Below, one piece after another: positions 16,861-24,789 of a DNA stretch of 39,757 nucleotides. A model generated the notes under the pieces. The model was not told the origin of the DNA, ran no database searches, and saw only the letters and a program-made list of their open reading frames with translations. Position numbers and translations under genes: made by a program. The DNA comes from Candidatus Saccharimonadota bacterium (GTDB lineage: Bacteria; Patescibacteriota; Saccharimonadia; Saccharimonadales; Saccharimonadaceae), in the NCBI GenBank assembly GCA_009785095.1, contig WQXA01000004.1, forward strand, positions 1 through 39,757. The letters are read 5' to 3'. Numbering within the stretch: the stretch's first letter is position 1; the number at the start of each line of letters is the position of its first letter.

Positions 16861-19539
16861 TTACCTCAGGTTTAGGATATGCTCGTTGTCGCTCAAAGCC
16901 GGCGGCGGTGGCAGGTTTGGCTCGGTCGGCAGCTCGACGTCGGGCGATTTCTTGCGGCGACCACGGACGCGCTTGCGCTTGGTTGGTTTCGGAGCGGCGG
17001 CGCTATCGACGGTCGGCGTCAACGGATCCAATCTAGTGGCCGGCAATTTCTTTTCCTTGGCCTTGGGCGGCTCGGCCTTTTGCGGATTAGCGGCCGCGGC
17101 GGCCTGGGCGTTGGCGATCAAGGCGTGCAAGTTGGCCGTCGGCGGCTTGCTCGGCGGTGTCGTGGCCGGCGGCGAGGTGACGGCTTTGGCGTAATGCGCG
17201 CGAGTGTTTTCGACGATGCGACCCAAATTGTCGACCTGGGCGGGCGGCAATTTTAGCGTGGTGCCGGAAAAGGCCGGCGCTTTTTCGCCCTGGATCATCA
17301 TCGAACAGACAAACTCACGGTTGCTCATTTGGAGCATGTCGTTAGCCTCAAAGCGCGGCGCGAACTGCGTGGCCAAAAGCGGCGCGTCCTCGGCCGACAC
17401 GCGCATGCTAATAATCGTGCCGACATTGCCAAAGACGGCGTTGCGCACGCCTTCGCTCATCTGGGAGACGTATTGATTGGCCACGGTCAAATAGAGGCCG
17501 TACTTGCGCGCTTCGGACAAAATAACAGCGAAACTATCGGTGGCAAAGTTCTGAAATTCGTCGACATAGAGATAAAAAGGCCGGCGATCGTCCAGGCTCG
17601 GAATGTCCGAACGACTCATGGCGGCCAGTTGGATTTTCGTCACCATTAGAGCGCCGAGGATGGCGGCGTTGTCGTCGCCGATTAGTCCTTTGGACAGATT
17701 AACGATGAGGATTTTGCCCTCGTCCATGATCTCGCGAATGTTAAAGGTGCTTTTCGGTTGACCGATAATATTTCGGATGATCGGATTGGCCACGAAAGCA
17801 CCGACTTTATTCAGGACGGGCGCGATGGCTTCGGCGGTGAACCGATCATTCCAGGACGCAAACTCGACGTTCCAAAACTGCAGGACGACGGTGTCTTGGA
17901 CTTTGGCGAGGACTTTGGTGCGGAACTTTTTATCGGTCAACATGCGAGTGATATCGAGCATGGTAGTGTCCGGATATTCGAGTAGCGCCAGGATGGTGTA
18001 GCGCAAAATATATTCGAGACGTGGTCCCCAACTGTCGCCGAACATGCGTTTTAGGACACCGATGATTTCGCTGCTGATATTGTTGCGTTGGCTCGGGTCA
18101 TAGACTTCCATCGGGTTGAAACCGAGCGGAAACTCGGTATCGGCCGGATTAAAGTAAACGACGTCGTTGATGCGATTAGGCGGCACGAATTTTAGGTTGC
18201 TAACCGCAAAATCACCGTGCGGGTCGATGATGGCGTAGCCCGCTCCGTGATAAATATCCGACAGCGCCAAGAGCTCGAGCAGCGCCGATTTGCCGGTTCC
18301 GGTCTGGCCAATCACGTAAATATGGCGGCTACGATCGTCGCGATAAATGCCGAATTGCTGCTGTCCGCCGCGAGTCGCGGTCAAACCAAAAGCCGACACC
18401 AGATCATCGCGCTCGCGCTCGCCGGTGAGCAGTGGCAATTTGCTCGGACTGTCGGCGGTTTTGGCATCGGTCCAAACGACGTTGGGCGCTCTCGAACCGT
18501 CGTGCGGCAGATGATAAATACTCGCCAATTCTTCGGTGTTCAGAATAAAACCATTATCAGAAAAGTAGCGCGCGGTGTATTTCTGTAAATCCTCGCGTTT
18601 GAAGGACGGACTATTGTCCAAGCGCCAACCGTTCGAAGTCGGCGAACCGAATTGCTTGAAAGCCGACACCAAAGAATTGATCTGAGCGCGGGCGGAACTC
18701 GTCTCGCTACCGAGATAAGCCAGGCGAATTTTGACCTGGTAGCCGGGTTTCTGGGCTTTCTTCTCGGCCGCGGCCAGGCGAGTTTTGTCGCGCTCGCTCA
18801 TCTCGCGGGTTCTAGCGGAACCGGCGCCGCTCTCCGGCGGCTTCCAGAGCGCCTCGACCGCCCGCGCAAACCAGAGCCAACTACCAGAGGTAGCTCGCGA
18901 ACTGTTGCCGGCCTTTAGCCCGTTTATAAACCGCGCGGCGCTGCTATGCCACTCGTCGGCGATCGGTCGCACGAGCACCTGTACCCACGTTTCCTCGTCC
19001 GGGTGACTCTGTTTGGACATGGCCGCCATGACGGTCACCATCGGATCAGCGTTGTGGTCTTGGAACGTCTTTATCGGTATAAATTCACTATCAGTCAAAG
19101 CCAGCTCGGCCGTGGCGGTCACCGGATGATTGCTAGAATTTGCGGTGTAATCGCTATCGATCTCGTAAATATTGATGGCCGGATATTGCGCGTAAATTTG
19201 CCCCTCGACGAAGTTCTGCAGGTGTTTCGGCACGCGGACAAAGAAACGAATCTGGCCGCCCAGGCTAGCCATCTCGAAACTGAGGTGTTCCTGCATGCCG
19301 CCGGACATTTTCAATTCTTGGCGATCGCGCAAAATGCCGTGCAGCGAGGCGAATAATTGCTCGGCGGCTGGTTCTTCGCGATCGTTGTCCTGGGGTATCT
19401 CGAGGCCGAGCAAGACGTAACTATAAGTGTCGATGACCCGGGCTTTTTTGTAGTTTTGCCAAGTCAAAAAAGCCAAAATCCCCGCCAGCGGCAACCAAAT
19501 GTACCACTGTAACAGGAATTGAAATAGCCATTCAAGCAT
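16861..19539 (-). CDS. TraG/VirD4-like membrane-anchored DNA-translocation ATPase
   Basis: 892 aa. One N-terminal membrane segment (about 5-25) is followed by a roughly 350-aa uncharacterised region and a RecA-type ATPase of the type IV secretion/conjugation coupling-protein superfamily. Walker A is GQTGTGKSALLEL at about 410-420 and Walker B FYLYVDEFQNF at about 655, with the RKYGLYLTVANQYVSQM sensor region after it. The C-terminal 130 residues are Pro/Ala/Lys-rich and probably disordered. Relatives are common in CPR genomes, often beside VirB4 and pilus genes, but none are near here. DNA transfer, secretion or pilus powering are all possible. The start ATG lies 9 nt after an extended -10 (TGCTATGAT, 19557-19549). 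Confidence 0.82.
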   Translation of the reverse strand: MLEWLFQFLLQWYIWLPLAGILAFLTWQNYKKARVIDTYSYVLLGLEIPQDNDREEPAAEQLFASLHGILRDRQELKMSGGMQEHLSFEMASLGGQIRFFVRVPKHLQNFVEGQIYAQYPAINIYEIDSDYTANSSNHPVTATAELALTDSEFIPIKTFQDHNADPMVTVMAAMSKQSHPDEETWVQVLVRPIADEWHSSAARFINGLKAGNSSRATSGSWLWFARAVEALWKPPESGAGSARTREMSERDKTRLAAAEKKAQKPGYQVKIRLAYLGSETSSARAQINSLVSAFKQFGSPTSNGWRLDNSPSFKREDLQKYTARYFSDNGFILNTEELASIYHLPHDGSRAPNVVWTDAKTADSPSKLPLLTGERERDDLVSAFGLTATRGGQQQFGIYRDDRSRHIYVIGQTGTGKSALLELLALSDIYHGAGYAIIDPHGDFAVSNLKFVPPNRINDVVYFNPADTEFPLGFNPMEVYDPSQRNNISSEIIGVLKRMFGDSWGPRLEYILRYTILALLEYPDTTMLDITRMLTDKKFRTKVLAKVQDTVVLQFWNVEFASWNDRFTAEAIAPVLNKVGAFVANPIIRNIIGQPKSTFNIREIMDEGKILIVNLSKGLIGDDNAAILGALMVTKIQLAAMSRSDIPSLDDRRPFYLYVDEFQNFATDSFAVILSEARKYGLYLTVANQYVSQMSEGVRNAVFGNVGTIISMRVSAEDAPLLATQFAPRFEANDMLQMSNREFVCSMMIQGEKAPAFSGTTLKLPPAQVDNLGRIVENTRAHYAKAVTSPPATTPPSKPPTANLHALIANAQAAAAANPQKAEPPKAKEKKLPATRLDPLTPTVDSAAAPKPTKRKRVRGRRKKSPDVELPTEPNLPPPPALSDNEHILNLR

Positions 19540-19604
19540 TACCTCTTAATCATAGCATACTTTGTCGAAAAAATCAAGCGCTCGCTTGGCTGATTTTCAG
19601 AAAT

Positions 19605-19684
19605 CCCGTCGTCATTGCGAGCAACGCGAAGCAATCCAGAACTGGACTGCTTCCCCCGGATCAAATCCGGGGTCGCAGTGACGG
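19605..19684. repeat. MITE-like intergenic palindromic repeat
   Basis: An 80-bp imperfect palindrome starts CCCGTCGTCATTGCGA and ends TCGCAGTGACGGG, with inner arms GCAATCCAG/CTGGACTGC and a nested CCCCGGATC/GATCCGGGG hairpin. Words such as GTCATTGCGAG and GAAGCAATCCAG are typical of widespread intergenic palindromic repeats in bacteria. It lies in the 168-bp gap between the TraG-like gene and the C-tract gene; an open frame crossing it is judged non-coding. Confidence 0.75.
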
Positions 19685-19707
19685 GAAGGTTTTGATTAAC
19701 CGGAAAA

Positions 19708-20386
19708 TCAAGGTGTTTCGGGGGTTCCAGCAGCGGCATTAAGAGCAAGCTCTGCTAGCGGCCTTTGCTCAGCTAACGCAACTTTTTCCATCGCAGCAGT
19801 GATATCTTCCTTTTCGGCAAAATTACCGAACAATTCTGCCTTACTGCTAGCCGAGCGTCCACTACGGCAGATGATACTGCCAGTATCATCTGCACCCAAC
19901 TTTCGTCGGTTCAGGCAGAACATTTTTATTTTATAAGCATCTACTCCAATTTTCCTCTGTTGTGCCCGATCTTCCCAAAACCGATCATTATCTGTCCACT
20001 CGCCATCATCCGGTGGCGGTGGGATTCTGAGATAAAAAGAATCAGACTGAGGTGGCAGTTCGCTAGAGAGCTGCGTTAGTAATCTCAGAATACGACAACT
20101 GTCCTGATCCCAGTCAGGGTTTCTGGTAATGGCATCCTCGACAAAGCCGCGAAGATCATAAATATGATCGACACGGAAGATGCTGTGGCAATACTCTAAT
20201 AAAGCACTGCGCACTGTTTGCATAGACTGCTGAGAACCAACTATCTCTACGACTGCACCTACTGAGTCTTCAGATCCGTAGTACTCACCTGATAATCGAA
20301 ACGGCAACCTGGTTTTTGGTTCTACATCAGTGGGCTCTGTTTGATGGGGGGGGGGTAGGTGCTACTTGTCCAGGTTTGGCAGGCAT
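19708..20386 (-). CDS. Hypothetical protein, broken by a C10 tract (phase-OFF candidate)
   Basis: The ATG at 20386 has a strong GGGAGGAG site and begins MPAKPGQVAPT before a run of ten C (minus strand). With ten C the frame stops after about 19 codons (TGA). With nine C it would fuse cleanly to a 199-codon frame and give a roughly 225-aa protein (join PTPPHQTEPTDVEPKT..LPFRLSGEYYG). The downstream frame has no good start of its own; TTG at 20307 has no ribosome site. The product is acidic and Pro-rich in places (RIPPPPDDGEW), with no signal peptide or membrane segment; I do not recognise a family. Its site overlaps the stop of the sigma4/HARE gene, so it is in that operon. A homopolymer assembly error would give the same picture. 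Confidence 0.7.
20346..20355 (-). repeat. C10 homopolymer (G10 on plus strand), contingency tract
   Basis: Ten G on the plus strand in codons 11-14 of the 20386 gene. The gene is in frame with 9 or 12 and out of frame with 10 or 11; both wrong frames stop within about 12 codons (TGA or TAG). It is the longest homopolymer seen in the window. Confidence 0.9.
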
Positions 20387-20388
20387 GA

Positions 20389-21456
20389 CTATTTCTCCTC
20401 CCCTGCTTTTTCGTCGAGCGCATACTGCGCCTTGGCGACGCGTTTGAATTCTTTCTGGTTCTGGAGGTTGAGGAGGATGGTGGCTTCGCGGACTTGGCGG
20501 ACTTTGAGGACGCGGCGGACGATTTCCTCGCGGTGCAGCGGACTTTCTTCCTTTAGAATATCACGAATAACATCGGTGATCGAGCCTTTTTTGTAGCCCC
20601 ACTCCGATAGCGCATAGATGCCACGACCGACCAAAATGAAACGATCGTCCTTGATTAGCTCGTTGTGAATCGCCTGTTCGGTGACATTGTTGCGGCGGAA
20701 ATTCTGCGATTTGACGGCCTCGGCGATGTCGCTAAAGTGCGTCGGTTTGCCGGCGATACGGAGCACGATGTAAATTTTGTCGCGGATGTTGCGCGGATTG
20801 ACGAGCGGCCATTTGGTCAAACCCCACGCGCCGTCGAGATGAGCGATTTGCTTGCTGATGCTGGCGATGGCGACGGTCTCGTCGGGATGCTCGTATTGGC
20901 CGCCGGCTATGCTAACTAGTTTGAACAGGCCGTCCTTGTCGAGCGGTTCGCCGTGCTTTTTGAGCGCATCGACGATTTTGTCGACCGATTGTTTGATGCC
21001 TTTGTCTTCCTTTTCTTCGGTCAAGACAATAGCCGGATGATAGCGATCGTTCTCGGTGGTGACCACCATTTTGGAAGAAAGTTCGGCCAAAAGAGTGACC
21101 ATGCCGCGCGATTTGGTGTCGCTCGAGCCGAGCAATTTCTCGGCCAGGGTGTCGGTTCTCGCGGCGCGACCGAGCTCGTGCAAGGCTTTGACGATCTCGA
21201 CTTCGGCGGCATCAAAGGCCGGATTTTTGCCGTCATCGAGACCAATTTTGGTGCGGATGAGGGTGGCTTTCTCGATCTGGCGGACACGTTCGCGCGTGAT
21301 GCCGAGAGTTTCGCCCACCGATTCCAACGTTTCGCGCATGCCGTTGATTCCGAAACGGCGCTCGATGACTTCACGCTCGCGCGGTCGGTCGATGCTGGCT
21401 AGGACTTTCCTAGCGACGCTTTCTAATTCTTGTTTGGTGGCGGGTGTTTCTGACAT
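20389..21456 (-). CDS. Sigma-70 region 4 / HARE-HTH fusion, RNA polymerase-associated regulator
   Basis: 355 aa. Residues about 20-70 match sigma-70 region 4 (REREVIERRFGINGMRETLESVGETLGITRERVRQIEKATL), the helix-turn-helix that reads the -35 element. No region 2 is present, so it cannot be a complete sigma factor. The rest contains HARE-HTH-like winged helices as in the RNA polymerase delta subunit, clearest at about 240-290 (GKPTHFSDIAEAVKSQNF) and 305-345 (ESPLHREEIVRRVLKVR). Likely a polymerase accessory factor. It has GAGGAG before ATG and a good promoter; the C-tract gene follows immediately. Confidence 0.82.
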   Translation of the reverse strand: MSETPATKQELESVARKVLASIDRPREREVIERRFGINGMRETLESVGETLGITRERVRQIEKATLIRTKIGLDDGKNPAFDAAEVEIVKALHELGRAARTDTLAEKLLGSSDTKSRGMVTLLAELSSKMVVTTENDRYHPAIVLTEEKEDKGIKQSVDKIVDALKKHGEPLDKDGLFKLVSIAGGQYEHPDETVAIASISKQIAHLDGAWGLTKWPLVNPRNIRDKIYIVLRIAGKPTHFSDIAEAVKSQNFRRNNVTEQAIHNELIKDDRFILVGRGIYALSEWGYKKGSITDVIRDILKEESPLHREEIVRRVLKVRQVREATILLNLQNQKEFKRVAKAQYALDEKAGEEK

Positions 21457-21510
21457 GATGTCTCCTCTTTCTTAAACTTGACTTAGTAATTTTTCTCCCA
21501 CGTTGTCCCT

Positions 21511-21539
21511 ATTATACGACAAATTTTCTTTTCGCGCAA
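21511..21539 (-). promoter_or_regulatory. Promoter of the sigma4/HARE gene
   Basis: Minus strand TTGCGC (21539-21534), 17-bp spacer, TATAAT (21516-21511). A leader of about 45 nt with a GAGGAG site leads to the ATG at 21456. The same transcript should cover the C-tract gene downstream. Confidence 0.75.
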
Positions 21540-21665
21540 GAACTTTTTATAAAGTTTTTATTGAGCAGGATTTTGTGGTATGACAAAACCTTACTGAAAG
21601 AGTTTATGCTAATTTGTCAAGATTGCCAATTTATCAGAAGTAATGTGAAATGAGGCCGTGCCTTC

Positions 21666-24128
21666 TTATGATTTCTTGGGCGTGCGGCGGCGAGTGGGGC
21701 GGCCTTTTTTGGCGGGGGCGTTGGCGATTATTTCCTTGGCCTGGTCGTGGGTGATCTTGGCCGGATCGGTGCCTTTCGGGATCTTGGCGTTCTTTTTACC
21801 ATCGGTGACATACGCCCCAAAGCGGCCGTTCAAAATTCTCAGGCCGTCGCCGAAATCTGCGATGTTTTTGGCGGCATCGGCGGCCAATTTAGCGGTGTAG
21901 AGGTCGCGGGCTTCTTGCTCGGTGATGGTGAAAGGATCGCCGTTTTTGATGCTGACGAAGATCGAACCTACTTTGACGTACGGGCCAAAACGACCGATGT
22001 TGGCCACGATTTCCTGTCCGTCCTCGGTCGTGCCGACCTCTCGAGGCAATTGGAACATGGTTAGCGCTTGGTCGAGGGTGACCGTCTCGAGGCGGGCGTT
22101 TTTCGGAAAATTGGCGAAACGCGGTTTTTTGTCCTTGTCCTTGTCGCCCTCCCCCATCTGTAACATGGGGCCAAAACGACCGATGCGAGCGAAAACGGGC
22201 TGGCCGGTTTTCGGATCTGTGCCCAAGTTTCGGACGCCGGATACCGACGAGCGATCGATCGATTTAGCGCCGTCGATCAATTCGTGAAACGGATCATAAA
22301 AAGCGCGGAGCATGTTGGTTTTGTCGAGTTTGTCCTCGGCGATCTCGTCAAGTTCGTTCTCGACGCGCGCCGTGAAATCGTAATCGACGATGTCGGTAAA
22401 GTGGCCACCGAGAAAATCGCTCACCACAGTGCCGACGGCCGTTGGCAAGAGTTTGCCTTTGGTGGCGCCGGATTTTTCGGTGATTATGTCGCGAGTCACC
22501 TTGGTCGTGGCTAATCTTAATTCGATGATCTCGCGTTCTTCGCCGTCGCTGCTGCCCTTTTCGGCGTAACCGCGCGTTTGGATGGTGCCGATAATCGTGG
22601 CGTAGGTGCTGGGTCGGCCGATGCCGAGCTCCTCGAGTTTTTTCACTAACGATCCCTCGCTGTAACGTGCCGGCGGACGAGAAAAAGCCTGCCTGGCGGT
22701 GATTTCCTTTGCGCCTAGTTCATCGCCCGCGGACAGAGGCGGCAGGATTTCTTCTTTGTCGGCACCGTACATTTTGAGAAAGCCGTCGAACAGGATGACT
22801 TCGCCTTTGGCAATAAAAGTAGCTCGCTCTTCTGGCGATATTCTTTCGCGCACCATTCCCTCGCGCCCGTCGTTACGGGGCTCGGTCATTGCCGCTGCGC
22901 TCGTAAGCGCAGAGCCTGCGCGAGAAGAACAATCGCCAGCGCTCGCAATATCAATCGTCACCGTCGTGCGCTCGATCTTGGCGTCGGCCATTTGCGAGGC
23001 CAGCGTGCGCCGGCGAATCAGGTCGTATAATTTCTGGGCTCGTGGCTCGCCGTCGATCGTGGCGCGCGCCGGATCGGTCGGTCGAATCGCCTCGTGCGCC
23101 TCTTGGGCACCGGCCGATTTGGTTTTGAATTTGCGAATTTTGAGATAATCCGCGCCGAACTGCTTTTCAATATATTTACCCATCGCGCTCAGGAATTGGT
23201 TTGACAAATTCAACGAATCAGTGCGCATATAGGTAATCATGCCGGATTGGTACAGCTGTTGCGCCAGGCTCATGGTGGTGCGGGCGCTCATGCCGAGCCG
23301 GGCGTTGGCGTCCTGTTGCAGCGTGCTGGTGGTGAACGGCGGCAGCGGTTTTCGTGTCGCCGCGCCGGTCTCGACGTCCGCCACGGTGAATTTCGCGCCG
23401 ATCAAACTCTCCAAAAATTCCCTCGCCGCATTCTCGTCGGGAAAATCGGTCGACAGAGTTGCTTTAATAGCCTCACCGTCATCGCGAGGCGGCTCGTCGC
23501 CTTTTGAGAATTCTCCTGAGACTTTGAAAACAAAACTCGACTCGAAATCCTGGATTTCGCGTTCGCGTTCGACGAGCAGGCGCACTGCTGGAGATTGGAC
23601 GCGGCCGGCCGATTTGCCGCCGGGGACTTTGCGCCAAACCACCGGAGATAATTCAAAACCGACCAAGCGGTCGAGGATCTGGCGGGCTTGCTGGGCTTTG
23701 ACCAAATTCATGTCGATGCGACGCGGATTTTTGATGGCTTCATCGATGGCCGACCGAGTGATTTCGTGAAAGACGATGCGGTTGACTTTGGTTGGATCGA
23801 GCCCCAGCGCCTCCGAGAGATGCCAAGCAATCGCCTCACCTTCGCGATCCTCGTCGGTGGCGAGCCAGACGGTTTTGGCTTTTTTGGCGGCCGCCTTTAG
23901 CTCGGCGACGGTCTTTTTCTTGTCCGGATCAACGGTGTAAATCGTGGCGAAATCGCGATCGGTGTCGATGGCTTTTTGGCCTTTTTTTAGTTCTTTGTCG
24001 GTCGGGATACTGCGAATGTGGCCGACGCTGCTCATGACGGTGAAATCTTTGCCGAGGTAACTCGTAATAGTGCGGGCTTTGGCGGGGCTCTCGACGATGA
24101 CTAAATTGTTTATGGTTTTTTCCGGCAT
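21666..24128 (-). CDS. topA: DNA topoisomerase I
   Basis: Type IA topoisomerase that relaxes negative supercoils; 820 aa. The Toprim domain starts at once (VIVESPAKARTI, then WLATDEDREGEAIAWHL), and the active-site tyrosine is in GMITYMRTDS at about residue 295. The C-terminus has no Cys4 zinc fingers and instead carries GRFGPYVKVG-type C-terminal repeats (IGRFGPMLQMG, IGRFGPYVKVG, NGRFGAYVTDG) and a basic tail. An in-frame palindromic element interrupts the gate region (codons for GDCSSRAGSALTSAAAMTEP and following, 22834-22937). Promoter TTGCCA-17-TAAACT lies 9 nt before the ATG, so the leader is at most a few bases. Confidence 0.95.
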   Translation of the reverse strand: MPEKTINNLVIVESPAKARTITSYLGKDFTVMSSVGHIRSIPTDKELKKGQKAIDTDRDFATIYTVDPDKKKTVAELKAAAKKAKTVWLATDEDREGEAIAWHLSEALGLDPTKVNRIVFHEITRSAIDEAIKNPRRIDMNLVKAQQARQILDRLVGFELSPVVWRKVPGGKSAGRVQSPAVRLLVEREREIQDFESSFVFKVSGEFSKGDEPPRDDGEAIKATLSTDFPDENAAREFLESLIGAKFTVADVETGAATRKPLPPFTTSTLQQDANARLGMSARTTMSLAQQLYQSGMITYMRTDSLNLSNQFLSAMGKYIEKQFGADYLKIRKFKTKSAGAQEAHEAIRPTDPARATIDGEPRAQKLYDLIRRRTLASQMADAKIERTTVTIDIASAGDCSSRAGSALTSAAAMTEPRNDGREGMVRERISPEERATFIAKGEVILFDGFLKMYGADKEEILPPLSAGDELGAKEITARQAFSRPPARYSEGSLVKKLEELGIGRPSTYATIIGTIQTRGYAEKGSSDGEEREIIELRLATTKVTRDIITEKSGATKGKLLPTAVGTVVSDFLGGHFTDIVDYDFTARVENELDEIAEDKLDKTNMLRAFYDPFHELIDGAKSIDRSSVSGVRNLGTDPKTGQPVFARIGRFGPMLQMGEGDKDKDKKPRFANFPKNARLETVTLDQALTMFQLPREVGTTEDGQEIVANIGRFGPYVKVGSIFVSIKNGDPFTITEQEARDLYTAKLAADAAKNIADFGDGLRILNGRFGAYVTDGKKNAKIPKGTDPAKITHDQAKEIIANAPAKKGRPTRRRTPKKS
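22834..22937. repeat. Palindromic element inserted in frame in topA
   Basis: About 104 bp bounded by imperfect inverted arms GGCGATATTCTTTCGCGCA (22834-22852) and TGCGCGAGAAGAACAATCGCC reduced here to its match (22917-22937). Inside are two perfect hairpins with 4-nt loops: CCCGT-CGTT-ACGGG (22866-22879) and CTGCGCT-CGTA-AGCGCAG (22895-22912). The first is the same core as in the der element at 29408-29421. The reading frame of topA stays open across it. Confidence 0.75.
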
Positions 24129-24137
24129 ACGGGGAAA

Positions 24138-24166
24138 AGTTTAGCACGGACAATCGATTTTGGCAA
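24138..24166 (-). promoter_or_regulatory. topA promoter
   Basis: Minus strand TTGCCA (24166-24161), 17-bp spacer, TGC-extended TAAACT (24143-24138), then 9 nt to the ATG at 24128. It lies just downstream of the terminator of the DUF4870-like gene, so topA is transcribed on its own. Confidence 0.65.
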
Positions 24167-24178
24167 ACGGCCTCGACG

Positions 24179-24211
24179 AAAAAGATTGCCGAAACATGAG
24201 GCCGGCAATCT
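24179..24211 (-). terminator. Intrinsic terminator after the DUF4870-like gene
   Basis: Minus strand AGATTGCCG pairs perfectly with CGGCAATCT across a roughly 11-nt loop and is followed by TTTTT. It lies 20 bp past the stop at 24231 and is one of the two clear stem-plus-T-run terminators in the window. Confidence 0.85.
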
Positions 24212-24230
24212 AAAATCCTCGAGAAACAGG

Positions 24231-24677
24231 TTATTTTTTGATGAATTGTGGTAGTTTGCTAATTATCGGGACTTTCTTCATCTGGCCGTTGGCGGCGCCG
24301 AACAAACCGATGAGGTCAACGATAAGGATGACAAAGCTCGGAATCCACAAAATCCAAGTAATCAGGTTCGCCATAGTATAATTACAACCCGACAATGAAC
24401 CCGACCAGATCGAGCTAACGCAGTTGCCGACAAAAGCATTCCAGATGAAGCTATTGACAATGCCGACCACCACCGACACGATGATCGCCCAAATCAAAAT
24501 GTTCATGCCTTGGATGGCGTGAAAACGCACGAATTTGTTCTTGTCCTCGGCGAAATATGGGATGAATGCCAGGATGTAGGCCAAAATCGCCATGCCCTTG
24601 CCCTGTTCGATTTCTTGTTTAGTCACACCGCCCTTTTTGTCTTCGTGCTCTTTGCTATCGTGTACTTGTTCAGTCAT
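24231..24677 (-). CDS. DUF4870/Tic20-like small membrane protein
   Basis: 148 aa. A charged N-terminal tail (His/Lys/Glu-rich, 1-26) leads to GMAILAYILAFIPYFAEDKNKFVRFHAIQGMNILIW, the usual DUF4870 pattern in which a membrane segment precedes a conserved FVRFHA(I/R)QG motif, then two further membrane segments and AANGQMKKVPII. The function of the family is not established. An AGGAG site precedes ATG. It has its own extended -10 promoter and a strong terminator, so it is a single-gene transcript with a leader of about 80 nt. Confidence 0.75.
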   Translation of the reverse strand: MTEQVHDSKEHEDKKGGVTKQEIEQGKGMAILAYILAFIPYFAEDKNKFVRFHAIQGMNILIWAIIVSVVVGIVNSFIWNAFVGNCVSSIWSGSLSGCNYTMANLITWILWIPSFVILIVDLIGLFGAANGQMKKVPIISKLPQFIKK

Positions 24678-24766
24678 TTGACAACTCCTAAAGGTTTAAT
24701 TTAACGATCAGTCGCGCCTTTCTATTCCTTATGCTTCCTACTCCTTTCCCGCTGTAAAACACTAAC

Positions 24767-24775
24767 ATTATAGCA
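24767..24775 (-). promoter_or_regulatory. Extended -10 promoter of the DUF4870-like gene
   Basis: Minus strand TGCTATAAT (24775-24767). No matching -35 was found. The leader from about 24760 to the ATG at 24677 is unusually long for this window; no clear riboswitch fold was recognised in it. Confidence 0.6.
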
Positions 24776-24789
24776 TATGTTTAAAAAGT

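Noticed and set aside
19539-19748. A 69-codon open frame on the minus strand before the TraG-like gene
   Set aside because: It runs through the intergenic palindromic repeat; its peptide (PDLIRG, SGLLRVARND) is the usual translation of such repeats, and no ribosome site supports it.
20305-20307. TTG at 20307 as the true start of the C-tract gene
   Set aside because: No ribosome site or promoter before it, while the 20386 ATG has a strong site and the intervening frame reads as plausible protein when one C is removed.
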